From contig NZ_CP011503.1 in NCBI RefSeq assembly GCF_001028665.1, forward strand, positions 2,728,001-2,792,000: a DNA stretch of 64,000 bases. The letters run 5' to 3'. This DNA comes from Burkholderia pyrrocinia (GTDB lineage Bacteria; Pseudomonadota; Gammaproteobacteria; Burkholderiales; Burkholderiaceae). Position 1 is the first letter of the stretch. Each line of letters begins with the position of its first letter. Below the pieces are notes generated by a model. It searched no databases. It saw only the letters and a list, made by a program, of their open reading frames with translations, and was not told the origin of the DNA. Shown here piece after piece: positions 37,023 through 45,334 of this stretch. A program made the position numbers and the translations under genes.

Positions 37023-37847
37023 ATGACTGACCTGCACCGGAATAAACGCCGCAAGCCGTTCACGGCTTCGCTCGCCGCACGTGCCGCACTCGCGGTGCTT
37101 ACCGCATTCTCCGCGTTGTCGCCTGTCTACGCGGCCGATCCGATCCATCCCGACCGTCAATTGCAGACGTTCATCCACGACAGCTACGGCAAGTGGCGTG
37201 CGGACCGCAAGGGCTGGCAGTCGGACGCGGGCGACTTCGTCTATTCGCCGTGCGGCTCGCTGCGCGTCGCGACCGCGGACGGCCCGCGGTATCTGCTCGC
37301 GATGTGCGGCGAGACCGAAGCGGCCGTACAGAACGGAATGCCGGGCATGGATGCTGACGCCACGCCGGGCACGGTCGATCTGTACGTGTTGCAGCCTTCG
37401 CCGGACGGCAAGACGCTCGAATCGGTGCTGAAGAAGACGGACATCGCGTCGGGCAAGCGCGGCGAACCGGGCACGGTGCGCATCGAGCGGCTCGGGCCGC
37501 ACCTGTTCGGGTTCGTCATCGGCGACGACGATACACGGCAAGGCTATACGCAACGCCTCCGCTCGATCTGGCTGCCGCACGGCGATGCGCTGGTGCTGGC
37601 GGCGGCGCGCATCAACGAGGCACTCGACAATGCGGAGTCGACCGAATGCGCGAACGCCCGGGCGCGCTGCGAGGAGCGTCGCTTCGAGATCGCGCCGGAC
37701 ATGGCCGGCACCGGCGACGTCTATCCGCTCATCGTGACCGAAACCGGCACGCGCGGCGACCACGCGGTCCGGGCGCGTTACACGGTGAAGTTCGATGCGG
37801 CGCGCGGCCGCTATATCGTGCCGAAGGCGCTGCGGGAAGGGTATTGA
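37023..37847 (+). CDS. Secreted protein of unknown function
   Basis: Protein of 274 residues. The start MTDLHRNKRRKPF leads into a signal peptide ending SPVYAADPI, so it is exported to the periplasm. The mature part (FIHDSYGKWRADRKGWQSDA, DFVYSPCGSLRVATADGPRY, TVDLYVLQPSPDGKTLESVL) looks like a single globular beta-rich domain. Cysteines occur at CGSL, MCGE, ECANARARC. I do not recognise the family. The open frame begins at 36843 but its first 60 codons look like noise. It is divergent from a LuxR-type regulator that may control it. Confidence 0.8.
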   Translation: MTDLHRNKRRKPFTASLAARAALAVLTAFSALSPVYAADPIHPDRQLQTFIHDSYGKWRADRKGWQSDAGDFVYSPCGSLRVATADGPRYLLAMCGETEAAVQNGMPGMDADATPGTVDLYVLQPSPDGKTLESVLKKTDIASGKRGEPGTVRIERLGPHLFGFVIGDDDTRQGYTQRLRSIWLPHGDALVLAAARINEALDNAESTECANARARCEERRFEIAPDMAGTGDVYPLIVTETGTRGDHAVRARYTVKFDAARGRYIVPKALREGY

Positions 37848-37891
37848 GTGGTTGCGGCGCGACGCGAAGGCCGCGTCGCGCCCACCGCGCA

Positions 37892-38821
37892 TCACACGTA
37901 CAGGTAGCGTACGAGATGGAAGAACACCGGCGCGGCAAAACAGATCGAGTCGACGCGATCGAGCATCCCGCCGTGGCCCGCGATCATCGAGCCCCAGTCC
38001 TTCGTGCCGAGCGAGCGCTTGACGGCCGACAGCACGAGCCCGCCGACGAAGCCCGCGATCACGATCGCAAGCGAGATCCCGAACGCCGCACCGAAGCTGA
38101 ACGGCGTCACGCGATACAGCGACGCGCCGCACAGCGTCGCGAGCAGGCCGCCGCCGACGAAGCCTTCGATCGTCTTCGACGGCGACAGCTGCGGCGCGAT
38201 CTTGCGGCGCCCGAACAGCTTGCCGACGACGTACTGCAGCACGTCGCTGATCTGCACGACGACCAGGAAGAAGAACAGCAGCAGCGCGTTCTGCCCAGCA
38301 TAGTGCGGAATGTCGAGGATCAGCACGGCCGGCGCGTGGCTCAGCCCGTACACGCACACCATCAGCGCCCAGTTGATCTTCGCGTTGCGGCTCAGGAATT
38401 CGCGCGTGTCCTGCGTGAGCGCCGACACGAGCGACATCGCGAAGAACAGGTGCACCGGCACGAAGATCGAATACATCCCGTACCAGTCGATCCCGAGCAG
38501 CAGGTACTGCACGGGGATCGCGACGAAGAACGCGATGAACAGCGTCGTGTGGTCGCTTGCGGTGGTCGGCGTGAGCGTGATGAATTCGCGCAGCGTCAGG
38601 TACGACAGCAGCGCGAACACGAGATACGTGACGTTGTTGCCGAGGCCGATCGCGATGGCCATGATCGCGATCATCGCCCACCACGCGCGGATGCGCTGGT
38701 TCAGGTTGACGATGGTCGAGCTCGTGCCGCCGCTGCGCGCGCCGAGGATCGCGCCGATCACGGTGGCGATGACGAGCACGCCCGTGACGCCCGCGACCAG
38801 TTCCCAGAAAAGAGTTCGCAT
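37892..38821 (-). CDS. ynbB: Phosphatidate cytidylyltransferase (CdsA/YnbB-like)
   Basis: Inner-membrane enzyme of 309 residues with about eight hydrophobic segments that would make CDP-diacylglycerol from phosphatidate and CTP. The family signature is complete near the C-terminus: LSAVKRSLGTKDWGSMIAGH followed by GGMLDRVDSI. KLFGRRKIAPQLSPSKTIEG is the other conserved loop. It reads with the downstream acyltransferase gene, divergent from the CDP-alcohol phosphotransferase. A second CdsA outside the main phospholipid cluster, beside ynbA-, ynbC- and ynbD-like genes, matches the E. coli ynb set and suggests a dedicated lipid route. Confidence 0.88.
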   Translation of the reverse strand: MRTLFWELVAGVTGVLVIATVIGAILGARSGGTSSTIVNLNQRIRAWWAMIAIMAIAIGLGNNVTYLVFALLSYLTLREFITLTPTTASDHTTLFIAFFVAIPVQYLLLGIDWYGMYSIFVPVHLFFAMSLVSALTQDTREFLSRNAKINWALMVCVYGLSHAPAVLILDIPHYAGQNALLLFFFLVVVQISDVLQYVVGKLFGRRKIAPQLSPSKTIEGFVGGGLLATLCGASLYRVTPFSFGAAFGISLAIVIAGFVGGLVLSAVKRSLGTKDWGSMIAGHGGMLDRVDSICFAAPVFFHLVRYLYV

Positions 38822-38858
38822 GGAGATATCCGCAAAAAGGGAGAGGAGGGGGCGGTGT

Positions 38859-39491
38859 TCAGCCGGCCGGCCGCTGCGGCGGCGCGAGCGCGACGATCGC
38901 GTCGCGCATGCGGGCGAGGAACGTCGGCTTGTCTTCCTGGGCGCCGAGCGCATCGTTCGCGCCGAAGTGCACCTTGCAGATCAGCGGCACCGGCCAGATC
39001 GCACCCTTCGGCATGATCCGTTGCAGGTTCTCGAGATAGACGGGCGCGAGCGCGACGTTCGGGAACTCGGTCGCGAGGTGGAACAGCCCGCTCTTGAACG
39101 GCTGCGGCAGGATCTCCGCGCCACGCGTGCCTTCCGGGAAGATGATGATCGAATGGCCCTGCTTGAGCGCGTCGCGCACCGGGTCGAGGGGATCGCCGCC
39201 GGATTCGCGGTGACGGTCGATCAGCACCACGTTCAGCAGCTTCTGCGCGATGTGGCGCTTCGTGTCGCTGCTGTCCCAGTAGTCGCGCGCGGCGACCGGC
39301 CGCACGACCGCGCGCACGTTGCGCGGCAGCGCGGCGAGGATCGCGAGCGTGTCGATGTGGCTCGTATGGTTCGAGAAGTAGATTTTCTGCGTCGGGGACG
39401 GCGGCGCCTGATGCCAGACCGGATACGCGCCGGCGACGAGCCGCACGATGGACAGCAGGAAGTCGCGCTGCCAGACGTTGACGATGTTCAT
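38859..39491 (-). CDS. 1-acyl-sn-glycerol-3-phosphate acyltransferase family (PlsC-like)
   Basis: Acyltransferase of 210 residues from ATG 39491 (MNIVNVWQRDFLL); a start at 39515 is possible. Motif I is NHTSHID (HX4D) at about 41-47 and motif III is IIFPEGTRGAEILP. The single N-terminal hydrophobic part is short. It would acylate a lysophosphatidate-like acceptor and so feed the CdsA-like enzyme encoded 37 bases downstream on the same strand. The acceptor may differ from glycerol phosphate, since a housekeeping PlsC is expected elsewhere. Confidence 0.9.
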   Translation of the reverse strand: MNIVNVWQRDFLLSIVRLVAGAYPVWHQAPPSPTQKIYFSNHTSHIDTLAILAALPRNVRAVVRPVAARDYWDSSDTKRHIAQKLLNVVLIDRHRESGGDPLDPVRDALKQGHSIIIFPEGTRGAEILPQPFKSGLFHLATEFPNVALAPVYLENLQRIMPKGAIWPVPLICKVHFGANDALGAQEDKPTFLARMRDAIVALAPPQRPAG

Positions 39492-39952
39492 CGGCGCGGT
39501 GCCTCCTGCCTGCATGCCCGGCCGCGGGTGCGGCGGACGGGATCCCGGAATGCCGGCGCGGCAGGATGCGCGCCGGACGGCCCTTGTTTAAATTTATTCA
39601 AGTTCGTGGCTGCCTGTCGCAGGTCCGCGATAATCGGACGGTTCGCCGTCATACCCCGTTGCGTAGCGGCGAATTTGCCGAGCGGCGGCGTGATGATCGG
39701 CTGTTGCACGAGCGCCCGTTTGCAGTTCGAATGGATCTTCGCTGCGATCGGGCCAGCGGATTATCGCGAGTTTCCGTCAAAAACGCCAGATTGGCGCCGC
39801 GCGGGCGGGCCGGGGCGTGCTTGACGCATCGGGGCGGCTCGGCGACGATGGGGGCCGTCCATTGAAGGCCGACGAAGGCCGTTTCGCCGCCCGGGGCATG
39901 GCGGCGGGAAACGTGTCCGACTGTGCCGCGCGAATAATACGAATACGAAACG
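39492..39952. other. Divergent control region of the lipid locus
   Basis: These 461 bases lie between the divergent plsC-like gene and the CDP-alcohol phosphotransferase gene. The one striking element is the AT-rich interrupted palindrome at 39583-39602. Open frames cross it on both strands without protein-like content. It should hold both promoters of the locus. Confidence 0.55.
39583..39602. promoter_or_regulatory. AT-rich 20-base interrupted palindrome
   Basis: CTTGTTTAAATTTATTCAAG reads CTTG-N2-TAAATTTA-N2-CAAG: 16 of 20 bases obey the symmetry. It sits in GC-rich sequence 92 bases upstream of the plsC-like gene and 350 bases upstream of the ynbA-like gene. It looks like a dimeric regulator site. 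No regulator gene is encoded in the locus. Confidence 0.5.
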
Positions 39953-40558
39953 ATGAGCCTCTACGCACTCAAACCCAAATTCCAGGACCGTCTGCGCCCG
40001 TTCGCGAATTCGCTCGCCGAACGCGGCGTCACCGCCAACCAGGTCACGCTGTTTGCGGCCGGCGGCTCGATCGTCGTCGGCGCGCTCGCCGGGCTCGGCG
40101 TATTCGCCCGCGCGCTGTTCCTGCTGATTCCGCTGTGGCTGTTCGCGCGGATGGCGCTCAACGCGATCGACGGCATGCTCGCACGCGAGCACGGGCAGAA
40201 GAGCACGCTCGGCGCGTACCTGAACGAGCTGGGCGACATCGTGTCCGATGTCGCGCTCGTACTGCCGTTCCTCGCCATTCCGGCGTTCGCTCCGGCGGAC
40301 GTCTGGCTGTTCGCGCTGACGGCGGTGATCGTCGAATGCGCCGGGCTGATCGGGCCGCTCGTCGGCGCAACGCGCCGCTACGACGGCCCGTTCGGCAAGA
40401 GCGACCGCGCGCTGGCCCTCGGCGCGTTTGCACTGTGGATCGGCTTCGGCCTGCCGGTCGGCAGCATCGCCGCATGGCTGTGGCGCCTGCTGATCGTGCT
40501 GTCGATCGTGACGGTGGTGCGGCGCGTGCAGGCCGGCATCGCCGAAAAGGGCGGTTGA
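39953..40558 (+). CDS. ynbA: CDP-alcohol phosphatidyltransferase (YnbA-like)
   Basis: Inner-membrane enzyme of 201 residues with about six hydrophobic helices that would join a CDP-activated lipid to an alcohol with release of CMP. The family motif is at about 70-99: NAIDGMLAREHGQKSTLG, then AYLNELGDIVSD. The DG..AR core and the spacing of eight to Gly87 are normal, but the first and third Asp of the usual D1xxD2G..AR..GxxxD3xxxD4 are Asn70 and Asn91; Asp95 and Asp99 follow. It is the first gene of the plus-strand half of a locus like E. coli ynbABCD. The alcohol acceptor is unknown. Confidence 0.87.
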   Translation: MSLYALKPKFQDRLRPFANSLAERGVTANQVTLFAAGGSIVVGALAGLGVFARALFLLIPLWLFARMALNAIDGMLAREHGQKSTLGAYLNELGDIVSDVALVLPFLAIPAFAPADVWLFALTAVIVECAGLIGPLVGATRRYDGPFGKSDRALALGAFALWIGFGLPVGSIAAWLWRLLIVLSIVTVVRRVQAGIAEKGG

Positions 40559-40617
40559 CCTACGAGGCGCCGGAGGGCGGCGCCACATGATTCGAATAAC
40601 GAAACGAGAGAGATCGC

Positions 40618-42387
40618 ATGAGCACACGCACGGCCCGTGAGGCCGACTTCATCACGCACGACGGCGAAACGCTGTTCTATCGTCACTGGCCCGCGACGGG
40701 CCCGCGCTGCCGCGGCGCAATTGTGCTGCTGCATCGCGGCCACGAGCATTCGGCGCGCGTCGCGCACCTCGTCGACGAGCTCGACCTGCCGGATTTCGCG
40801 TTTTTCGCATGGGATGCGCGCGGCCACGGCCGCTCGCCCGGCGCGCGCGGCTATAGCCCGAGCGCGGCCGCGTCGGTGCGCGACCTGCAGACCTTCGTCG
40901 AGCATATCCGCGACACGCACGGCATCGCGATCGAGGACATGGCCGTGGTCGGCCAGAGCGTCGGTGCCGTGCTCGCGGCGACCTGGGCGCACGACTACGC
41001 GCCGCCGATCCGCTGCCTCGTCGTCGCGTCGCCGGCGTTCCATATCAAGCTCTACGTGCCGTTCGCGCGGCCGGGGCTGCGGCTGATGCACAAGCTGCGC
41101 GGGCTGTTCTACGTGAACAGCTACGTGAAGCCGAAATTCCTCACGCACGATCCCGAGCGGATCGCGAGCTACGCGTCCGATCCGCTGATCACGCGGCCGA
41201 TCGCGGTCAACATGCTGCTCGACCTGCACGACACCGCGCAGCGGATCGTCGCCGACGCGGCCGCGATCACCGTGCCGACGCAACTGCTGATCTCGGGCGC
41301 CGACTGGGTCGTGCATCGCGGCCCGCAGGATCGTTTCTTCGAACGGCTCGGCTCGGCGCGCAAGGAGCGCATCGTGCTGCCGGGCTTCTATCACGACACG
41401 CTCGGCGAGCGCGACCGCGCACAGGCGCTCGCGCCGCTGCGCGCGTTCGTGCTGCGCGAGTTCGATGCGCCGAGCCCGCGCGTGTCGCTCGCCGACGCCG
41501 ACCGGCGCGGTGCGTTCCACGACGAATACGCGGCGCTCGGCCGCCCGCCCGCGAACGTGTTCGCGCGGGCGTACTGGGCGCTCACGCGCGCCGGCCTGAA
41601 AGCGGGCGGCGCACTGTCGGACGGCATCGCGCTCGGGCTGCGGCTCGGCTTCGATTCGGGCTCGACGCTCGACTACGTGTATCGCAACCGCGCGCAGGGC
41701 CGGCTCGGCGTCGGCGCGCTGATCGACCGCACGTATCTCGATTCGCCGGGCTGGATCGGCATCCGCCAGCGCAAGGTGCATCTGCAGGAGCTGATCGGTG
41801 CGGCGATCGGCCGCCTGCGCGGCCATGGCACGCCGGTGCGGATCGTCGACATCGCGGCCGGCCACGGGCGCTACGTGCTCGACGCGATCGCGACGGCCGC
41901 CGAGCGCGACGGCGCGGCGCCCGACGACATCACGCTGCGCGACTACAGCCCGCCGAACGTCGAGGCCGGGCGCGTGCTGATCGCGCAGCGCGGGCTCGAG
42001 CCGATCGCGCGCTTCGAGCGCGGCGACGCGTTCGACGAGACGTCGCTCGCGACGCTCGAGCCGCGTCCGACGCTCGCGATCGTGTCGGGTCTCTATGAGC
42101 TGTTCGGCGAGAACGCGCTGATCGAACGCTCGCTGCGCGGGCTCGCGCAGGCCGTGCCGCCGGGCGGCTATCTCGTCTATACGGGGCAGCCGTGGCATCC
42201 GCAGCTCGAATTCATCGCGCGTGCACTGAACAATCACCGCGGCGAGGCGACCTGGGTGATGCGCCGCCGCTCGCAGGCCGAGATGGACGAACTCGTCGCG
42301 CGCGCGGGCTTCCGCAAGCTCGACCAGCGGATCGACGAGATGGGCATCTTCACGGTGAGCCTCGCGCAGCGGGTCGACGCGTCATGA
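40618..42387 (+). CDS. ynbC: Alpha/beta hydrolase fused to a SAM methyltransferase (YnbC-like)
   Basis: Two-domain protein of 589 residues, the size of E. coli YnbC. Residues about 10-300 form a serine hydrolase of the monoacylglycerol-lipase type: HRGHEHSARVAHLVDELDLP, nucleophile in VVGQSVGAVLAATWA, and a late His in LPGFYHDTLGERDR. Residues about 340-585 form a class I methyltransferase with motif I VDIAAGHGRYVLDAI and a later LTYSGLYEL-type strand (IVSGLYELFGENALI). It lies 60 bases after the phosphotransferase gene and overlaps the next by ATGA. Together the two domains could trim an acyl chain and methylate a head group. That is inference. Confidence 0.9.
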   Translation: MSTRTAREADFITHDGETLFYRHWPATGPRCRGAIVLLHRGHEHSARVAHLVDELDLPDFAFFAWDARGHGRSPGARGYSPSAAASVRDLQTFVEHIRDTHGIAIEDMAVVGQSVGAVLAATWAHDYAPPIRCLVVASPAFHIKLYVPFARPGLRLMHKLRGLFYVNSYVKPKFLTHDPERIASYASDPLITRPIAVNMLLDLHDTAQRIVADAAAITVPTQLLISGADWVVHRGPQDRFFERLGSARKERIVLPGFYHDTLGERDRAQALAPLRAFVLREFDAPSPRVSLADADRRGAFHDEYAALGRPPANVFARAYWALTRAGLKAGGALSDGIALGLRLGFDSGSTLDYVYRNRAQGRLGVGALIDRTYLDSPGWIGIRQRKVHLQELIGAAIGRLRGHGTPVRIVDIAAGHGRYVLDAIATAAERDGAAPDDITLRDYSPPNVEAGRVLIAQRGLEPIARFERGDAFDETSLATLEPRPTLAIVSGLYELFGENALIERSLRGLAQAVPPGGYLVYTGQPWHPQLEFIARALNNHRGEATWVMRRRSQAEMDELVARAGFRKLDQRIDEMGIFTVSLAQRVDAS

Positions 42388-43790
42388 GCGAATTCGGCGG
42401 CGACGCGCGCGGCCTTGCGGCGCACGCGTCGGCGGCCGGCGCGCGCGACGCGTCGTTCGCGCTGCGCTTCGGCTGGCTCGCGGCGATGGGCGCCGTGTTC
42501 TTCTCGACGTACGGCTTCGCGAACTGGCTCGCCGCGCACCGCGCGGCGGTGCCGACGTTCGCGTTCGGCTGGGAGCACGCGATCCCGTTCGTGCCGTGGA
42601 CGATCGTGCCGTACTGGTCGATCGATCTTCTGTATGCGCTGTCGTTCTTCTTCTGGACGCGCCGCGACGATCTGCTCGATCACGTGAAGCGCTTGCTCGC
42701 CGTGCAACTGGTGTCGGTCGCGTGCTTCATCGCGTGGCCGTTGCGCTTCGGCTTCGAGCGGCCCGACGCGGGCGGCGTGGCCGGCGCGCTGTTCACGCTG
42801 CTGATGGGGTTCGACAAGCCGTTCAACCAGGCGCCGTCGCTGCACATCGGGTTGCTCGTCGTGTTGTGGGCCGTCTATGCGAAGCACCTGCGCGGCACGG
42901 TTGCACGCGTCGTGCTGCATCTGTGGTTCGCGGCGATCGGCGTGTCGGTGCTGACGACCTACCAGCATCACGCGATCGACGTGCCGACCGGCGCGGCCGT
43001 CGGCTGTCTCGCGCTGTTCCTGTTTCCGCTGCGCGATGCCGCGGGCCGGTTGCCGGGCGCCGATGCGGCGCCGGGCGCGGCCGGTCGCGCGCTCGCGCGT
43101 CGTTATGCGCTCGGCGCGGCGCTGGTCACGTTCGTGGCGCTCTGGTGCGTGCCGCGCGCGCCGGGCTGGGCGCTGGCGGCGGGGTGGGCCGCGCTGGCGC
43201 TCGCGTGTGTCGCGTGGAGCTACCGGCGCGGCGCAGCCGGTGCCTTCCAGAAGGATGCGCACGGGCGTTTCCCGGTATTCATCCGCTGGCTGCTCGCGCC
43301 GACGATCGCCGGCGCGTTCGTCAATTCGCGGCTGTGGACGTTCCGGCAGCCGGCGCCGGTCCGGATCGACGAACGCGTGTCGATCGGCCGTACGCCGACG
43401 ACGCGCGACGTGCGGCGCCACGGCTTTACGGCGCTGGTCGACCTGACCGCCGAGATGCCGCGCTGGGCAGCGTCCGATGCGTCGCTCGCGTATGCGGCCG
43501 TGCCGCAGCTCGACCTCGTCGCGCCGACGGACGCGCAACTCGCGCAGGCCGTCGCGGCGCTCGAGCGCCTGCACGGCGAAGGGCGTGACGTGCTGGTCTG
43601 CTGCGCGCTCGGCTATGGGCGCAGCGTGCTGTGCGCGGCTGCATGGCTCGCCGCGCGGCGCGGGCTCGGCGATGCGCGCGACGCGCTTGCCGCGGTGCGC
43701 GCGGTGCGGCCGCACGCGGTGTGGTCGGACGACGGCGTGGCCGTGCTGCAGCACTGGATCGATCGTCGCCGCAGTGCGGGAGGCGCGTGA
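42384..43790 (+). CDS. ynbD: PAP2-like membrane protein fused to a dual-specificity phosphatase (YnbD-like)
   Basis: Protein of 468 residues. The first ~310 form a polytopic membrane part with PAP2-like features (FNQAPSLHIGLLVVLWAVYA; TTYQHHAIDVPTGAAVG). The last ~140 form a cytoplasmic Cys-phosphatase domain with the P-loop VCCALGYGRSV (CX5R) and an upstream conserved Asp region. E. coli YnbD has the same two-part build. The ATG overlaps the ynbC-like stop. A likely task is removal of a phosphate from a lipid precursor such as a phosphatidyl-alcohol phosphate, as in phosphatidylglycerophosphate phosphatases of the PTPMT1 type; this is inference. Confidence 0.9.
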   Translation: MSEFGGDARGLAAHASAAGARDASFALRFGWLAAMGAVFFSTYGFANWLAAHRAAVPTFAFGWEHAIPFVPWTIVPYWSIDLLYALSFFFWTRRDDLLDHVKRLLAVQLVSVACFIAWPLRFGFERPDAGGVAGALFTLLMGFDKPFNQAPSLHIGLLVVLWAVYAKHLRGTVARVVLHLWFAAIGVSVLTTYQHHAIDVPTGAAVGCLALFLFPLRDAAGRLPGADAAPGAAGRALARRYALGAALVTFVALWCVPRAPGWALAAGWAALALACVAWSYRRGAAGAFQKDAHGRFPVFIRWLLAPTIAGAFVNSRLWTFRQPAPVRIDERVSIGRTPTTRDVRRHGFTALVDLTAEMPRWAASDASLAYAAVPQLDLVAPTDAQLAQAVAALERLHGEGRDVLVCCALGYGRSVLCAAAWLAARRGLGDARDALAAVRAVRPHAVWSDDGVAVLQHWIDRRRSAGGA

Positions 43791-44242
43791 TGCACGATCC
43801 GTCCGCGCCGTTCCGGATTGCCGCCGCGCGCGGCGCGCTCGATGCGGGCGCGTGGGCGATCGCGGCCGCGCTGGCCGCGGCCGGCGCGGGCTGGTGGATT
43901 GCATCGGGCTGGGCGCCGGCGACGATCGCGCGCGTGCTGCTGGCGGTCGTCAGCACGGGGTCGGGGATCGCGGCGCTGTGGTACGCGGTGCGCATCGCGA
44001 TCGACCGCCGGCTGTTCGCCGCGCTGGCGCGGGCGGCGGCGGGCGCCGCGTCGGTCGACGACGGGCTCGCGGCGCTCGACCGTGCGCTTGCCGATCTCGG
44101 CTGGATCGACGCGGCGAAGGCAGGGCGCACGCTCGACGCGCGTGTGCGCGGCGCAGTCGGGCTGTGCCGCGCGGGCGTGCTCGTCGCGGTCGTGCAGTGG
44201 CTCGTGGTCGGGGTCGCGATTGCGATTCCGCAGATCGGCTAG
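43790..44242 (+). CDS. Small membrane protein of the lipid locus
   Basis: Protein of 150 residues with two or three hydrophobic segments: WAIAAALAAAGAGWWIASGW (about 24-43), RVLLAVVSTGSGIAALWYAV (about 49-68) and a C-terminal VLVAVVQWLVVGVAIAIPQI. The middle is soluble and Ala/Asp-rich. Its ATG overlaps the stop of the ynbD-like gene (TGATG), so it is translated as part of the same operon. I do not recognise the family and recall no counterpart in the E. coli ynb operon. Confidence 0.8.
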   Translation: MHDPSAPFRIAAARGALDAGAWAIAAALAAAGAGWWIASGWAPATIARVLLAVVSTGSGIAALWYAVRIAIDRRLFAALARAAAGAASVDDGLAALDRALADLGWIDAAKAGRTLDARVRGAVGLCRAGVLVAVVQWLVVGVAIAIPQIG

Positions 44243-44311
44243 CGCCTGCTCATGCCAATCGCGGGCGGATCTTTGCGCCCGCTCTACGAAAGGACGTCCT
44301 TCAGGCGCGAG

Positions 44312-45334
44312 CTACGCGCGTGCCGCACGCTGCGATCGCGTCCGCTTGACTTCGTACATCGCCTGATCCGCATGCTCGATCAGTGCGTTCATGTCGGTGC
44401 CGTCGTCGGGCAGCATCGCAATCCCGACGCTGACGCCGAGCCGCAGCGCGTGTCCCTCGAATTCGAACGGTTCGCCGACCTGCCGCGCGAGCCGCGTGCT
44501 TTGCGCGTGCGCGTCGTCGCGGTTGCCGATGTTTGGCAGGATCACTGCGAATTCGTCGCCGCCGACGCGCGCGACCGTATCCGAGCGCCGCACCGCGCCC
44601 TGCATCCGCGTGGCGATCTCGCGCAGCGCGGCGTCGCCCGCACGATGGCCGAGACCGTCGTTGATCGGCTTCAGCCCGTCCATGTCGATGTTGAGGATGC
44701 CGAGCCGGCCGTTCGCGCGCAGCGCCGTATGCATCGACTGCCGCAGGCGGTCGTAGAACAGCGCGCGGTTCGGCAGGCCCGTGAGCGCGTCGTGCGTCGC
44801 GCGCAGGTACAGTTCGTTCGCCTCGTTGCGCGCCGCGTGGAACATTGCGGCAGCGATCAGCCCGGCCGTCAGCCGCAGCGTGCCGGCGTCGGCCTGCGAG
44901 AAGCCGTCGACGTCCGGCGACATCACCTTCAGCACGCCGACCGTCGTGTCGGCATGCGTGAGCGGCATCACGAGCATCGAGCGCAGGCCGACGCGGCGGC
45001 ACGCGTCGCGATCGACGCGCGGATCGGTTTCCGAATCGGTGCAGTGCAGCAACTCGCCGCGCTGCACGCACAGGCCCGACAGGCTGCCCGAGCGCCGCAG
45101 CCGCAGGCCGAGCATCCCGGCGGCCGTGCCCGACGCGGCGCGGTACACCATGTCGTCGCCTTCGGCGAACTCGACCGCCGCGGCGCTCGCGCCGGTGAGC
45201 AGCGGCACCTGCTCGGTCACATAGGCCATCACGCTGCCGAGGTCGAGCCCGAGTTTCGCGATCTCGGTTTGCGCCGCGATGATGCGCAGCAGCGTATCGG
45301 GGGACGGAGTGGCGGTGTCGGCGATTTGATACAA
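44312..45334 (-). CDS. GAF-GGDEF diguanylate cyclase next to the cellulose operon
   Basis: Signalling enzyme of about 340 residues. A GAF sensor (about 20-160, with GLRSMLVMPLTHADTTVGVL) precedes a GGDEF domain that makes c-di-GMP. The active site is intact (RVGGDEFAVILPN), and RRSD five residues before GGDEF forms the product-inhibition I-site RxxD. No ATG lies near the natural start: TTG 45334 (LYQIADTATPSPDTLLRII) is my choice, and the frame stays open to 45499. It has no membrane segment. It is divergent from bcsB, so it probably supplies c-di-GMP to BcsA and BcsE. Confidence 0.88.
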   Translation of the reverse strand: MYQIADTATPSPDTLLRIIAAQTEIAKLGLDLGSVMAYVTEQVPLLTGASAAAVEFAEGDDMVYRAASGTAAGMLGLRLRRSGSLSGLCVQRGELLHCTDSETDPRVDRDACRRVGLRSMLVMPLTHADTTVGVLKVMSPDVDGFSQADAGTLRLTAGLIAAAMFHAARNEANELYLRATHDALTGLPNRALFYDRLRQSMHTALRANGRLGILNIDMDGLKPINDGLGHRAGDAALREIATRMQGAVRRSDTVARVGGDEFAVILPNIGNRDDAHAQSTRLARQVGEPFEFEGHALRLGVSVGIAMLPDDGTDMNALIEHADQAMYEVKRTRSQRAARA

